64,000 nt of DNA from Streptomyces sp. NBC_00483 (GCF_036013745.1 NZ_CP107880.1:4340001-4404000); one strand, 5' to 3'. Shown: positions 1-8,238, counted from the stretch's first letter. The notes: generated by a model not told the origin, from the letters alone. Program-made: numbers and translations.

Positions 1-12
1 CTCGAAGCCGAG

Positions 13-2184
13 ATGAACGCCGACTCCGGCGGCGAGGTAGTCGACCTCGACAAGGCGCGCAGCGCCCGCACCGGGTCGGCCGACCGCACGGCAATCGAGT
101 CGCCCGACTCCGTGCCCGACGAGTCGACCGACGCGACCGCCGTTGAGTCGGCCGACGAGGACGACGACGAGTCGACCGACTCGACGCCGCCGAAGTTGGT
201 CGACCCGCCCAACCTGCCCAAGCCGGGAATCACCACCTTCAAGCGCAAGCCGATCCTGCCGTCCTGGCTGACCTCCAAGCCGGGCTTCGTGTCCACGGTG
301 CAGCGCGCGAGCGGCAACGCCCTGTACGCCACGGTGTTCCACGGCATCCGCACCCCCTGGTACGCGCTGCGCCTGTCCATGGACGCCCCGCGCGGCGCTG
401 CCCGGCTGGTCTCGCAGACCAACCGGTGGGTGTGGGACGCCGAAGCGGCCCCGCTGCGCGCCTACGAGGTGGAGCACGAGAACACCGGCGAGTACCTGAA
501 GCTGTCCCGCCAACGCGACCGCCGCGTGCGGCTGCGGATGCTGGTCATGGCGATGGCCGGCCTCATCGGGGTGCCGCTGGCGCTGGCCGCCTACGTGCTC
601 GCGCCGGGCATGCTCGTGCTGTTCGCCTCGGCCGCCGTGCTCGTCGCCGGGTTCAAGGGCGGCACCATCGACGAGCCGGTGATCAGCCGCGCAGTGTTGA
701 AGACCGAGCTGCAGAAGCTGACGCACCCGATCGTGCTGCGCGCCCTGGACAACATCGGCAACGCCAAGCTGACCGCCGCCATCAAGAAGGGCGGCGACAT
801 GAACGGCATGCGCTTCACCTCCGAGGTCACCCGCGACGGCCCCGGCTACCGCGCCGACCTCGACCTCCCCTGGGGCGTCACCCCGGAGGACATCATGGAA
901 TCCCGCAAGGCACTCGCCTCCGGCCTGCGCCGCAAGGTCGGCTGCGTGTGGCCGTCGGCCGACCCCACCGAGCACGAGGGCCGACTCATCCTGTGGGTCG
1001 GGGACAAGCCGATGAACGAGACCACCAAGCCCGCGTGGCCGCTGCTGAAGTCGGGCAGCGTCGACCTGTTCAAGCCGGTCGTGTTCGGCAACGACCAGCG
1101 CATGGGAGACGTGGACGTCACCCTCATGTTCGCCTCCGTCGTGGTCGGCTCGATCCCCCGCATGGGCAAGACGTTCCTGATGCGGCTGTTCCTGCTCATC
1201 GCCGCACTCGACCCGCGCGCGGAAGTCCACGCGTTCGACTTCAAGGGCACCGGCGACTTCGGCGCCCTGGAACCGATCTGCCACCGCTACCGGGCCGGCG
1301 ACGAGGACGAGGACATCGAATACGTCCTGCACGCCCTGCGCGAACTGCGCGCAGAGCTGCGCCGCCGCGCGAAGGTCATCAAGTCGCTGCCGCGCTCGCG
1401 CTGCCCGGAGTCGAAGGTCACGCCCGAGCTGGCCAACGACAAGACGCTCGGGCTGCACCCGATCGTCGCCGGATTCGACGAGTGCCAGGTCCCCTTCGAG
1501 CACGAGAAGTACGGGAAGGAGATCGAGGAAATCGCCACTGACCTGGGCAAGCGCGGCCCCGCGCTCGGAATGACGATGCTGTTCGGCACCCAGCGCCCCG
1601 ACGCGCAGTCGCTGCCCACCGGCATCAGCGCCAATGCCGTGCTGCGGTTCTGCCTGAAGGTCATGGGCCAGCCCGCCAACGACATGGTGCTGGGCACCTC
1701 GATGTACAAGGCCGGATACCGGGCGACGATGTTCTCCCGCACCGACCGCGGCATTTGCTGGATGGCCGGCGAGGGCGACGACCCGCGCATCGTGGCCTCC
1801 GCGTTCGTCGACGCCGTCGGCGCCGAACAGGTCGTGGCCCGCGCGCGGAAGATGCGCGAGGAGTACGGCAACGTCACCGGCCACGCCATCGGCCAGCAGC
1901 CGGAGACCGGCGAGGCCGGGTTCGACCTGCTCGCCGATGTGCTCCAGGTTGTGGCGGTCGACGAGGAGAAGGTGTGGAACGAGAAGGTTGCCACCCGCCT
2001 CGCCGCCCTGCGCCCCGAGGTCTACAGCGGCTGGAAGGCCGAGACGGTCGCGAAGAACCTGCGCCCGCACGGCGTGAGCGCCTTGGATGTCTGGGGCACC
2101 ACCGACAAGGGCAAGGGCACCACCCGGCGCGGCATCGCCCGCGCCGACGTCCTCAAGTCCGTCGCGGAGCGTGACGGAAAGTAG
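13..2184 (+). CDS. TraB-like FtsK/SpoIIIE DNA translocase
   Basis: Conjugal DNA translocase of the kind that moves double-stranded DNA between mycelial cells in Streptomyces. The N-terminus (about residues 1-70) is acidic and low in complexity. Two predicted membrane helices lie at about 176-214. The FtsK ATPase domain has a Walker A motif GSIPRMGKT at residues 379-387 and a Walker B motif ending IVAGFDE at 484-490. The reading frame is open to the window edge, so the true start may lie further upstream. The short non-coding block just downstream carries repeats that could be its DNA recognition site. I infer plasmid or AICE transfer rather than chromosomal FtsK because of the neighbours and the lack of a typical gamma domain. 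Confidence 0.88.
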   Translation: MNADSGGEVVDLDKARSARTGSADRTAIESPDSVPDESTDATAVESADEDDDESTDSTPPKLVDPPNLPKPGITTFKRKPILPSWLTSKPGFVSTVQRASGNALYATVFHGIRTPWYALRLSMDAPRGAARLVSQTNRWVWDAEAAPLRAYEVEHENTGEYLKLSRQRDRRVRLRMLVMAMAGLIGVPLALAAYVLAPGMLVLFASAAVLVAGFKGGTIDEPVISRAVLKTELQKLTHPIVLRALDNIGNAKLTAAIKKGGDMNGMRFTSEVTRDGPGYRADLDLPWGVTPEDIMESRKALASGLRRKVGCVWPSADPTEHEGRLILWVGDKPMNETTKPAWPLLKSGSVDLFKPVVFGNDQRMGDVDVTLMFASVVVGSIPRMGKTFLMRLFLLIAALDPRAEVHAFDFKGTGDFGALEPICHRYRAGDEDEDIEYVLHALRELRAELRRRAKVIKSLPRSRCPESKVTPELANDKTLGLHPIVAGFDECQVPFEHEKYGKEIEEIATDLGKRGPALGMTMLFGTQRPDAQSLPTGISANAVLRFCLKVMGQPANDMVLGTSMYKAGYRATMFSRTDRGICWMAGEGDDPRIVASAFVDAVGAEQVVARARKMREEYGNVTGHAIGQQPETGEAGFDLLADVLQVVAVDEEKVWNEKVATRLAALRPEVYSGWKAETVAKNLRPHGVSALDVWGTTDKGKGTTRRGIARADVLKSVAERDGK

Positions 2185-2204
2185 CTCCGAGGGGGGCGCG
2201 TACG

Positions 2205-2295
2205 GCTGCTAGGTCTAGCACCCCCGCGCTGCTAGACCTAGCAGCCCCGCTAGCACCCCATTCCCTGTCTGATCAGGGAACTCGTATCTAGCACC
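2205..2295. repeat. Candidate clt transfer locus: inverted repeat plus CTAGCACC repeats
   Basis: A perfect 16-bp inverted repeat (GCTGCTAGGTCTAGCA at 2205-2220 and its complement at 2230-2245) has a 9-nt spacer. The octamer CTAGCACC occurs as a direct repeat at 2215-2222, 2250-2257 and 2288-2295. In pSAM2- and pSVH1-like elements the clt locus lies next to traB and contains 8-bp TraB recognition repeats, so position and layout fit. A terminator for the translocase gene is the main alternative for the inverted repeat. Confidence 0.55.
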
Positions 2296-2337
2296 TCACC
2301 TGCGGGAATCCCCGAAAACCTGCCTGGAGGGCATTCC

Positions 2338-2634
2338 ATGACCCCCTTGCTTGCTGCTAGCGCCTGCCTACTCATCGTCACGCTCGGTTACGTCGCCGTG
2401 TGTGCAGGCAGCCCGTACGGCGACTGCCGCCGCTGCCACGGCATGGGCCACGCCATCAAGACCGACCGCAAAGGCCGCCCGAAGCGCGGCAAGGACTGCC
2501 GCCGCTGCCACGGCTACGGCAAGCGGATACGCGTCGGCCGCCACCTGTTCAACCTCTGGCTGCGCATCTACCGCGAGGGCCAGCACCAGACCCCCACCAC
2601 CCCCGCCCACCCGTTCGCGAACAAGAGGGGATGA
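2338..2634 (+). CDS. Small membrane protein with CxxC repeats
   Basis: A 98-residue protein with one N-terminal hydrophobic segment (about residues 3-22), followed by two zinc-knuckle-like repeats of the form CRRCHGxG (DnaJ zinc-finger style) separated by a basic stretch. Similar small proteins accompany traB genes in Streptomyces mobile elements, which suggests a transfer or spread role, but no function is proven. A GGAGG ribosome site (CCTGGAGGGC) precedes the ATG. It lies 3 bp before the next gene, so the small genes are probably one transcript. Confidence 0.7.
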   Translation: MTPLLAASACLLIVTLGYVAVCAGSPYGDCRRCHGMGHAIKTDRKGRPKRGKDCRRCHGYGKRIRVGRHLFNLWLRIYREGQHQTPTTPAHPFANKRG

Positions 2635-2637
2635 CCC

Positions 2638-2826
2638 ATGGCCCTCACCGTCTCGCTCGTCGCCCTGTTCGGACTCGTGCTGCTCCTCCTGCTCCGCTCC
2701 AAGACCGTCGGCTACGGCAGCGCGTTCGTCGCCGCCGGATTCGGCTTCTTCCTCGCCTCCACCGGCGCGGCCGGACCCATCAACCAACTCACCAGCGCCG
2801 TCATCGAGGCATTCCAGCAACTGTGA
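2638..2826 (+). CDS. Spd-like small membrane protein
   Basis: A 62-residue, almost wholly hydrophobic protein with two predicted membrane helices (about residues 3-20 and 28-47). Its size, topology and position after a TraB-like gene match the Spd (spread) proteins that help plasmids move along the mycelium. The Spd assignment is inferred from context, not from a sequence motif. The start is fixed by the 3-bp gap to the previous gene. Confidence 0.65.
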   Translation: MALTVSLVALFGLVLLLLLRSKTVGYGSAFVAAGFGFFLASTGAAGPINQLTSAVIEAFQQL

Positions 2827-2840
2827 GGAGGACCAACGCC

Positions 2841-3041
2841 ATGCCCCAGCACCCGACCCTGATGGCCGCCGGCGAACTGCGAACCGCGCTCGAAGCGCAC
2901 GCCCGCGGCGACGTGCCCGCCACCGTGGCCGCGCTCATGAGCATCGACACCCACTCGTGGCAGGCCATCCGCGACCGCCTCGCCGAGTTCGGCGGCACGC
3001 TGCCCCAGCTCCTGGACGTCGTGGAGCGGGAGCGGTCATGA
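2841..3041 (+). CDS. Small conserved AICE protein
   Basis: A 66-residue soluble protein beginning MPQHPTLMAAGELRTAL. I chose the ATG at 2841 because GAGGAGG lies just before it and because the longer frame upstream overlaps two good genes. Its last codons overlap the next ATG (ATGA), which suggests coupled translation. I do not recognise a domain; proteins like this occur in the small-gene block of Streptomyces integrative elements. Confidence 0.6.
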   Translation: MPQHPTLMAAGELRTALEAHARGDVPATVAALMSIDTHSWQAIRDRLAEFGGTLPQLLDVVERERS

Positions 3042-3307
3042 ACGGCGACCTCATCGCCGCCGCCGTGCTCGCCACCCCGGCCGCCCTGTTCGCCGCGATC
3101 GCCTTCACCGGCCACGCCCGCGCCCGCCACGCCGACGACGCGCTCACCGCCGCCCTGACGGCCACCACGGCGCCGGGCGGGCCGGGCGGCCCCGGAGAAC
3201 CGCACCCCGCGCCGCAGACCGAGGAGAACGAGCCCGGCGCGGCCGTCATCGCCTTCCCCCAGCACCGAACCCACACGCCGAACACCGTCGAGGAGAACGC
3301 CGCATGA
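3038..3307 (+). CDS. Small membrane protein of the AICE spread block
   Basis: An 89-residue protein with one N-terminal hydrophobic segment (about residues 4-25), then a Gly/Pro-rich linker and an acidic tail. The start overlaps the previous stop (ATGA) and the end overlaps the next start (ATGA at 3304), so three genes look translationally coupled. Function is unknown; by position it may belong to the Spd group. Confidence 0.6.
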   Translation: MNGDLIAAAVLATPAALFAAIAFTGHARARHADDALTAALTATTAPGGPGGPGEPHPAPQTEENEPGAAVIAFPQHRTHTPNTVEENAA

Positions 3308-3681
3308 CCACGCACCCCACCCCCGCCGTACTGGCGGACCAGGCCGCTGAAGCGGTCCGCAGCCTCAACCACGCAACCCAGCTCCTCAAGGGCGAGTTGG
3401 TCTACCCGAGCGACGCGTACGAGGTGGTCGCCTCCCTCAAGATGCTCACCCAGCGACTTCCGCAGAGCTTCGACCAGCTCTCCACCTTCATGGACACGCT
3501 CGCCATGACCGGCAACGTCACGGCCGACTACGGCGACGCCGACGAGCACATCGGGGAGACGCGTTCCGCGCTCGCCTCCGCAGCACTCATCGCCCTGACG
3601 CTCACCGAGCACCTGGACCGCGCACACAGCGCGCTCGCCCCGCTCGGCTACAGCGGCCCCGCCCCCGACGACGACCTCTAG
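3304..3681 (+). CDS. Conserved hypothetical AICE protein
   Basis: A 125-residue, predicted alpha-helical soluble protein (MTTHPTPAVLADQAAEAV). The ATG overlaps the stop of the previous gene, so it is coupled to the spread block. No membrane helix or known motif is visible. A stem-loop at 3692-3728 follows and probably closes this transcript before the replication genes. Confidence 0.6.
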   Translation: MTTHPTPAVLADQAAEAVRSLNHATQLLKGELVYPSDAYEVVASLKMLTQRLPQSFDQLSTFMDTLAMTGNVTADYGDADEHIGETRSALASAALIALTLTEHLDRAHSALAPLGYSGPAPDDDL

Positions 3682-3691
3682 ATACGCCCGA

Positions 3692-3728
3692 GGCGGGGTG
3701 CCGTCTCACCACAAGCCTGCACCCCGCC
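3692..3728 (+). terminator. Stem-loop after the spread block
   Basis: A 10-bp inverted repeat (GGCGGGGTGC and its complement) with a 17-nt loop starts 11 bp after the previous stop codon. There is no T-tract, which is common for Streptomyces terminators. Confidence 0.5.
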
Positions 3729-3770
3729 CCGGATCTCCCAGTCCCTCCAAGAGAACAGGAGACCCCCAGC

Positions 3771-4688
3771 ATGACCCATCCGACCCTGCTCCGGCGAGAC
3801 CACACCGCGTCGCCACTGCCCGTCACGTTGTCCACCGCGCTCGTGCTCGCCGCTAAGGGCGTACCGGTGCTGCCGCTGCGCGCGGGCAAGGTCCCGTTCG
3901 GCAACTGCCCGGACTGCGCGCACAACGCGTGCGGTGGACGGCCCCACATGAAGACGCCGGGCCCCTGCCGGTGCGCCGCCCCCTGCCACGGGTGGGCCGC
4001 CGCCACCGCCGACCCGGACACGCTCACCTCTCCTGCCTGGTCGGCCCCGTGGAACGCGGCGCGAGCCGTGGCCTACCACCCGGCCGGCGCCGGTCTCACG
4101 GTCGTGGACCTCGACGACACGGCCGCTATCGCATGGGCCCGGCTGAACCTGCCCGCCACCCGCACCATCGCCACGACGCGCGGCGAACACTGGCTCTACC
4201 TCGGGACGATGCCCTCTGCCAACGCCGTACGGCCCGGCGTCGACATCAAATCCCGTATGGCCTATGCCCGTTGGCTCGGCCCTGGCACGGGAACCATGAC
4301 CGGCCTGCCGGACGCTGTGCGCGCCCTGCCCGTGCGGGCAGAAGAGGCCACCCCGCCCCGCGGAGCCGTGGCCTCTTCGTCCATCTCTCCGGCCGTGTGG
4401 GAGCGGTCGGTGGCTACCGGCTGCCGCCACACCGAGCGCTACGTCCGCACCGGCCTGGAACGCGGCCTGGCCCTGATCGCGGAGCACCCCGAATCCGGTG
4501 CCGGAACACAGGCGTTCGCCGTCGCCCGCTTCCTCGCCCGGCAGCACGCGCAGTGCCCCGGCCCCTGCGGTCTGGACGCGCTCGCCGAGCAGGTCGTGAA
4601 CGCGGCCGTGGCGGTCGGTGTGCCCGAGCCGTACGCGCGCCGCGCCGTCACCAACGGCCTGAGTCTCCACGCTCCCGCCGCCGCATGA
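3771..4688 (+). CDS. Bifunctional primase-polymerase (Prim-Pol)
   Basis: A 305-residue archaeo-eukaryotic-type primase/polymerase, the usual N-terminal half of the AICE replication machinery. It shows a Cys/His cluster (CPDCAHNACGG and PCRCAAPCHGW, about residues 46-80) and a conserved VVDLDD segment (about residues 111-116) that fits the catalytic Asp pair of the Prim-Pol fold. The helicase half is encoded by the next gene. In many AICEs a single RepSA protein or a primase/helicase pair initiates replication. An AGGAGACC ribosome site precedes the ATG. Confidence 0.8.
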   Translation: MTHPTLLRRDHTASPLPVTLSTALVLAAKGVPVLPLRAGKVPFGNCPDCAHNACGGRPHMKTPGPCRCAAPCHGWAAATADPDTLTSPAWSAPWNAARAVAYHPAGAGLTVVDLDDTAAIAWARLNLPATRTIATTRGEHWLYLGTMPSANAVRPGVDIKSRMAYARWLGPGTGTMTGLPDAVRALPVRAEEATPPRGAVASSSISPAVWERSVATGCRHTERYVRTGLERGLALIAEHPESGAGTQAFAVARFLARQHAQCPGPCGLDALAEQVVNAAVAVGVPEPYARRAVTNGLSLHAPAAA

Positions 4689-4728
4689 ACCGCCCGCACC
4701 ACACCCCCACGGAAAGGAGGGGCCTTGC

Positions 4729-6120
4729 ATGAACACCGAGGAACTGCCCGCGCCCTCCAACCCCATGGCCGTCGCCCGCCGCATCCTGCCGGACTGGCAG
4801 AACGAGGTTGGGCAGATGGTGTGCCGGCGCTGGCGCGGCTCGTGGATGCAGTGGAGCCGCACGCACTGGCGCGAGATCGACGAGGAGCAGATCCGCGCGG
4901 GCATGTACGAGCGCCTGGAACACGCGGTCTTCCTCGTGCCCGGCAAGGGCGACCAGATGGAGCCGCGCGAGTGGGCCCCGACGAAGCCGAAGATCAGCAA
5001 TCTGTTGGACGCACTCGGCTCCATCACGCTGCTGCCCGCCGACGTCGACGCTCCCGCCTGGTTGGACCGCGGGGGCGAGGACACGAGCGACTGGGGTCCG
5101 ATCGTGGCGTGCACCAACGGCCTGTTGCGCATCCGCGACCGGGAACTACTGCCCCACAGCCCGGACTTCTTCAACCATGTCTCCGTCCCGTTCGCCTACG
5201 ACCCGAAGGCCACCGCGCCGGAGTGGCACCGCTTCCTCGCCGACATCTGGGCCGATGCCCCGGACGCCATCGCGGCGCTCCAGGAGTGGTTCGGCTACGT
5301 CCTGTCCGGCCGTACCGACCAGCAAAAGATCCTGCTCATGGTCGGGCCGTCCCGCTCCGGCAAGGGCACCATCGCCCGCGTCATGAAGGAGCTCGTCGGC
5401 AAGAACAACCTCGCCGGCCCCACCCTCGCCGGGCTCGGGACCAACTTCGGGCTGGCCACCCTGATCGGGAAGCCGCTCGCGGTCATCTCCGACGCCCGCC
5501 TGTCCGGCAACGACAGTCAGGTTGTGGAGCGGCTGTTGACCATCTCCGGCGAGGACACCATCGACATCGACCGGAAGTACCGGGCGGTGTGGACCGGGAA
5601 GCTGCCCACGCGGCTGATGATGCTGTCCAACGAGTTGCCGAACTTCGGCGACTCGTCCGGCGTCATCGCCCGCCGCTTCATCGTCCTCAACTTCACCCGC
5701 TCCTGGCTCGGCCAGGAAGACCCCACCCTGTTGGACCGGCTCGTTGCGGAACTGCCCGGCATTCTCAACTGGGCACTGGACGGCCTCGCGCGCCTCCAGC
5801 GCACACGCCGGATCACCGAGCCGACCGCGAGCCGCGATGCGGTCACGACCATGCAGGACACCGCGTCCCCGACGACCGCGTTCATCCGTGAGCGCTGCGC
5901 CACCGGCCCTTCCTGCTCGATTCCGGTCGACAACCTGTGGGCGATCTGGCGCGAGTGGGCCGAGGACAACGGCGTGAAGCCCGGCAGCAAACAGGTCTTC
6001 GGCCGCAACCTCCAGTCCGCCATCCCCCAACTCACCCTCACCCGCCCCCGCGACGGAGACAGCCGCGTGCGCACCTACACAGGCATCACCGTGCGCCCGG
6101 TACCCGGCGCCACCGGCTGA
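4729..6120 (+). CDS. SF3 replication helicase (P4/D5 primase family C-terminal type)
   Basis: A 463-residue replicative ATPase. The Walker A motif GPSRSGKGT is at residues 206-214. It is followed by an SF3/AAA core in which VISDARLSG and LMMLSNELPNFGD fit the B and C motifs. The last 100 residues look like a winged-helix tail. AAAGGAGG before the ATG supports the start. With the upstream Prim-Pol it should load and unwind at the element origin; the repeat cluster directly downstream (6146-6299) is the obvious candidate site. Confidence 0.82.
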   Translation: MNTEELPAPSNPMAVARRILPDWQNEVGQMVCRRWRGSWMQWSRTHWREIDEEQIRAGMYERLEHAVFLVPGKGDQMEPREWAPTKPKISNLLDALGSITLLPADVDAPAWLDRGGEDTSDWGPIVACTNGLLRIRDRELLPHSPDFFNHVSVPFAYDPKATAPEWHRFLADIWADAPDAIAALQEWFGYVLSGRTDQQKILLMVGPSRSGKGTIARVMKELVGKNNLAGPTLAGLGTNFGLATLIGKPLAVISDARLSGNDSQVVERLLTISGEDTIDIDRKYRAVWTGKLPTRLMMLSNELPNFGDSSGVIARRFIVLNFTRSWLGQEDPTLLDRLVAELPGILNWALDGLARLQRTRRITEPTASRDAVTTMQDTASPTTAFIRERCATGPSCSIPVDNLWAIWREWAEDNGVKPGSKQVFGRNLQSAIPQLTLTRPRDGDSRVRTYTGITVRPVPGATG

Positions 6121-6145
6121 AGTAGCGCCCACAATCCCCAGGACC

Positions 6146-6299
6146 GCGGACCATCGCGGACCACACCCTCTGACCTGCACGTTTTCGCGACCCCGATTGC
6201 GGACCATCGCGGACCGCGCCTCCAAGAGTGGTCCGCGATGGTCCGCACAACACCCCCTACAAAACCGCAGGTCAAACAGGGTGGTCCGCGATGGTCCGC
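6146..6299. repeat. Four-copy 17-bp repeat cluster, candidate origin or operator
   Basis: GCGGACCATCGCGGACC occurs at 6146-6162 and 6199-6215, and its complement at 6230-6246 and 6283-6299. The inner pair forms a 17-bp-arm palindrome with a 14-nt spacer. Each copy is itself two GCGGACC half-units spaced 10 bp apart, one helical turn. Only this cluster lies between the replication helicase and xis (6121-6363), so an iteron-type origin or an excision/repressor binding site is likely. Confidence 0.75.
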
Positions 6300-6363
6300 G
6301 GTCCACAGCATTGTGGCGCCCGTTTTCCCCGCCACTCCGACGCTTCCCCGAGGAGCCCACGGA

Positions 6364-6630
6364 ATGTCTCACCAACGTCTGCTCGAACGCCTGGAGGGCG
6401 CCCGGTCGACCGGGCCCCAATCCACACTCCGAGGTGGCCTACCGGATCGCTACCTCACCACCGACGACATCGCCGAGATGTTCGAGGTGCCCAAAGAGAC
6501 CGTCTACCAGTGGCGGAAGAAGGAGACCGGGCCGCCCAGCTTCCGCATCGGCAAGTACGTGCGCTACGACCCCGCCGACGTACTGGCCTACGTCACGGAA
6601 CGCAAGAACGTCGACCGCGTAGCGGCCTGA
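6364..6630 (+). CDS. xis: Excisionase (winged helix-turn-helix Xis)
   Basis: An 88-residue DNA-binding protein with the MerR/excisionase-type motif YLTTDDIAEMFEVPKETVYQWRKK, followed by a wing (PPSFRIGKYVRYDPADVLAYV). The ATG at 6364 is preceded by GAGGAG; a longer in-frame start would read through the 17-bp repeats and is unlikely. It bends att DNA for the neighbouring tyrosine integrase during excision. The repeats just upstream could also be its binding sites. Confidence 0.82.
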   Translation: MSHQRLLERLEGARSTGPQSTLRGGLPDRYLTTDDIAEMFEVPKETVYQWRKKETGPPSFRIGKYVRYDPADVLAYVTERKNVDRVAA

Positions 6631-6647
6631 CGCGACCCCAACTCTCC

Positions 6648-6680
6648 AGCAGGGGCGACCGCACAGCGGTCGCCCCTGCT
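6648..6680 (+). terminator. Perfect 15-bp hairpin between xis and int
   Basis: AGCAGGGGCGACCGC, a 3-nt loop ACA, and the exact complement. It lies 17 bp after xis and ends 25 bp before the int start codon, so it could terminate or attenuate read-through from xis into int. Confidence 0.7.
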
Positions 6681-6705
6681 CCGTGCTGCAAGGAGGACCC
6701 GCCGA

Positions 6706-7965
6706 ATGGCAGGCCACATCCAAGACCGATGGTTCAAAACCGAGACCGCCGCCGACGGCAAGAACGTCCGCGAGAAGTCCGACCGCCACGGCACGGGGCT
6801 TCGCTACCGGGCCCGCTACGTCGGCCCTGACGGCACCGAGAAGTCCAAAAGCTTCCCTGACGGCCAGAAGCGCCGCGCAGAGAAGTGGCTCGACAAGACC
6901 AAGGCCGACATGGACAACGGCCAGTACATCGACCCCAAGACTGCACGGACCACGTTCCGGCAGTACGCGGAGAAGTGGGTCAAGGGGCACACGGGCGAGA
7001 TCAACAGCGGGGAAGCTGCGGAACGACGGCTGCGGCTGCACACGTACCCGCACATCGGGCGCCGCCCCATCGGAGCGTTCAGGCCTGAGCACATCCGCGA
7101 CTGGATCACTGCCATGAAGGACACGGTGCCTGCCGAGTCATACCGCCGGGTCATCGTGGGCACGGCGTCCGCCGTATTCAATGCCGCCATCGAGGATGGG
7201 CTCCTCACCAAGAACCCCTGTAAGGCCAGCTCGGTATCCCTTCCGAAGTCCGGTGGCCCTCAGATCGTCCCGTGGACCGCAGCTCAGGTCTTCGACGTAC
7301 GGGAAGCCCTCCCCGAGCGCTGGCAGGCCGCCATGGACATTGGCGCCGGGTGCGGACTGAGGCAGGGTGAGATCTTCGGCCTATCGGAGGACGAACCCGA
7401 CTTCGAAAGCGGCTGGTTGACCGTCGCCCACCAGCTCAAGCGCATCCGCGGCAAGTACGTGTTCGCCCTACCGAAGGGCAACAAAGTCCGTACGACACCG
7501 CTCCCCGACTCGGTAGCCGATGCCCTGAGGCTGCACACGAAGCTGTTCTCGCCGGTTGAGCTCACGCTCCCCTGGCGCACGCCGGACGGCCCTCCCGTCA
7601 CCAAGCGGCTCTACTTCAGTGGCTTCCAGGGCGACCACGTACGCGTGAGCAACTTCAACGACTGGCATTGGAAACCCGCTCTCGCGGCCGCTGGCATCAT
7701 CCCGGAGCGCGAGTCGGGGAAGCGGTACGCGTCGGCGCGCGAGCACGGCATGCACGCGCTCAGGCACTTCTACGCGTCCGTTCTTTTGGACGCCGGCGAG
7801 AGCATCCGAGCCCTGAGCACATACCTGGGGCACAGCGACCCCGGATTCACGCTGCGGACGTACACGCACCTGATGCCGAGCAGCGAGGGCAGGACGCGCA
7901 AAGCGGTCGACAAAGTGTTCCTCGCTCCCAAGATCACGGCCCACAGGCGGCCCACGGAGGGCTGA
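6706..7965 (+). CDS. int: Tyrosine recombinase (AICE integrase)
   Basis: A 419-residue site-specific recombinase. The N-terminal part has an arm-binding and SAM-like core-binding region (about 1-180). The catalytic residues are visible in the expected order and spacing: Arg219 (GCGLRQGE), His350-x-x-Arg353 (HALRHFY), His376 (LGHSD) and Tyr386 (RTYTHL). AAGGAGG precedes the ATG. It is the last gene of the element, followed by a tetraloop terminator and then by a chromosomal gene fragment, so attR should lie within about 8000-8040. The gene looks intact. Confidence 0.92.
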   Translation: MAGHIQDRWFKTETAADGKNVREKSDRHGTGLRYRARYVGPDGTEKSKSFPDGQKRRAEKWLDKTKADMDNGQYIDPKTARTTFRQYAEKWVKGHTGEINSGEAAERRLRLHTYPHIGRRPIGAFRPEHIRDWITAMKDTVPAESYRRVIVGTASAVFNAAIEDGLLTKNPCKASSVSLPKSGGPQIVPWTAAQVFDVREALPERWQAAMDIGAGCGLRQGEIFGLSEDEPDFESGWLTVAHQLKRIRGKYVFALPKGNKVRTTPLPDSVADALRLHTKLFSPVELTLPWRTPDGPPVTKRLYFSGFQGDHVRVSNFNDWHWKPALAAAGIIPERESGKRYASAREHGMHALRHFYASVLLDAGESIRALSTYLGHSDPGFTLRTYTHLMPSSEGRTRKAVDKVFLAPKITAHRRPTEG

Positions 7966-7992
7966 CGGCCCACACGAGCAGGCAAACGCGCA

Positions 7993-8016
7993 GGTCGGGG
8001 CCGCAAGGCCCCGACC
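7993..8016 (+). terminator. int terminator, GCAA tetraloop hairpin
   Basis: A perfect 10-bp stem GGTCGGGGCC with a GCAA tetraloop, 28 bp after the integrase stop. It is directly abutted by the pmt-like coding fragment, so it may mark or contain the right end of the element. Confidence 0.8.
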
Positions 8017-8112
8017 AATCGTGACTTCATCTACTTCTGGCCGATCTACACGGGCGACGCGATCCCGGTCGACTCCTGGCGGTCGAGAATGTGGCTGGAC
8101 ACCTGGGTGTGA
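8017..8112 (+). pseudogene. 3' fragment of protein O-mannosyltransferase gene (pmt), displaced by the AICE
   Basis: In the frame ending with TGA at 8110-8112 the sequence reads DFIYFWPIYTGDAIP and ends RMWLDTWV. This resembles the extreme C-terminus of actinobacterial protein-O-mannosyltransferases (WP-hydrophobic-x-G, then IP, then RMW-aromatic-x-x-W). No start codon or ribosome site precedes it. The simplest reading is that the AICE inserted near the 3' end of pmt and this is the severed tail. In S. coelicolor, pmt lies close to the penicillin-binding genes that follow here, which agrees. The rest of pmt would lie left of the window. Confidence 0.65.
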
Positions 8113-8238
8113 GCCGGTTTCGGTCAGCTTGGTGATCTCAATCCGGACACCTTCGGACATCATCTGATGAACCCGCGCCCCCTGGGGCACTCCTCGTGCT
8201 TAAAGTCCCTCTCGTAAACCTGGGGAGGGGAGCGCTTC

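Larger units (their letters stand above)
1..8016 (+). mobile_element. AICE (pSAM2-type integrative conjugative element), right part
   Basis: All genes from the window edge to the integrase point the same way and match the usual AICE gene set: a TraB/FtsK-like translocase, small Spd-like membrane proteins, a primase-polymerase, an SF3 replication helicase, an excisionase and a tyrosine integrase. The right boundary is inferred from the integrase terminator at 7993-8016, after which a fragment of a chromosomal gene begins. The left end and attL are outside the window, so the att core cannot be read. Confidence 0.85.

Noticed and set aside
7966..8040. A tRNA 3' end as the AICE attachment site
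   Set aside because: No cloverleaf or T-arm sequence could be found; the sequence reads instead as a protein C-terminus.
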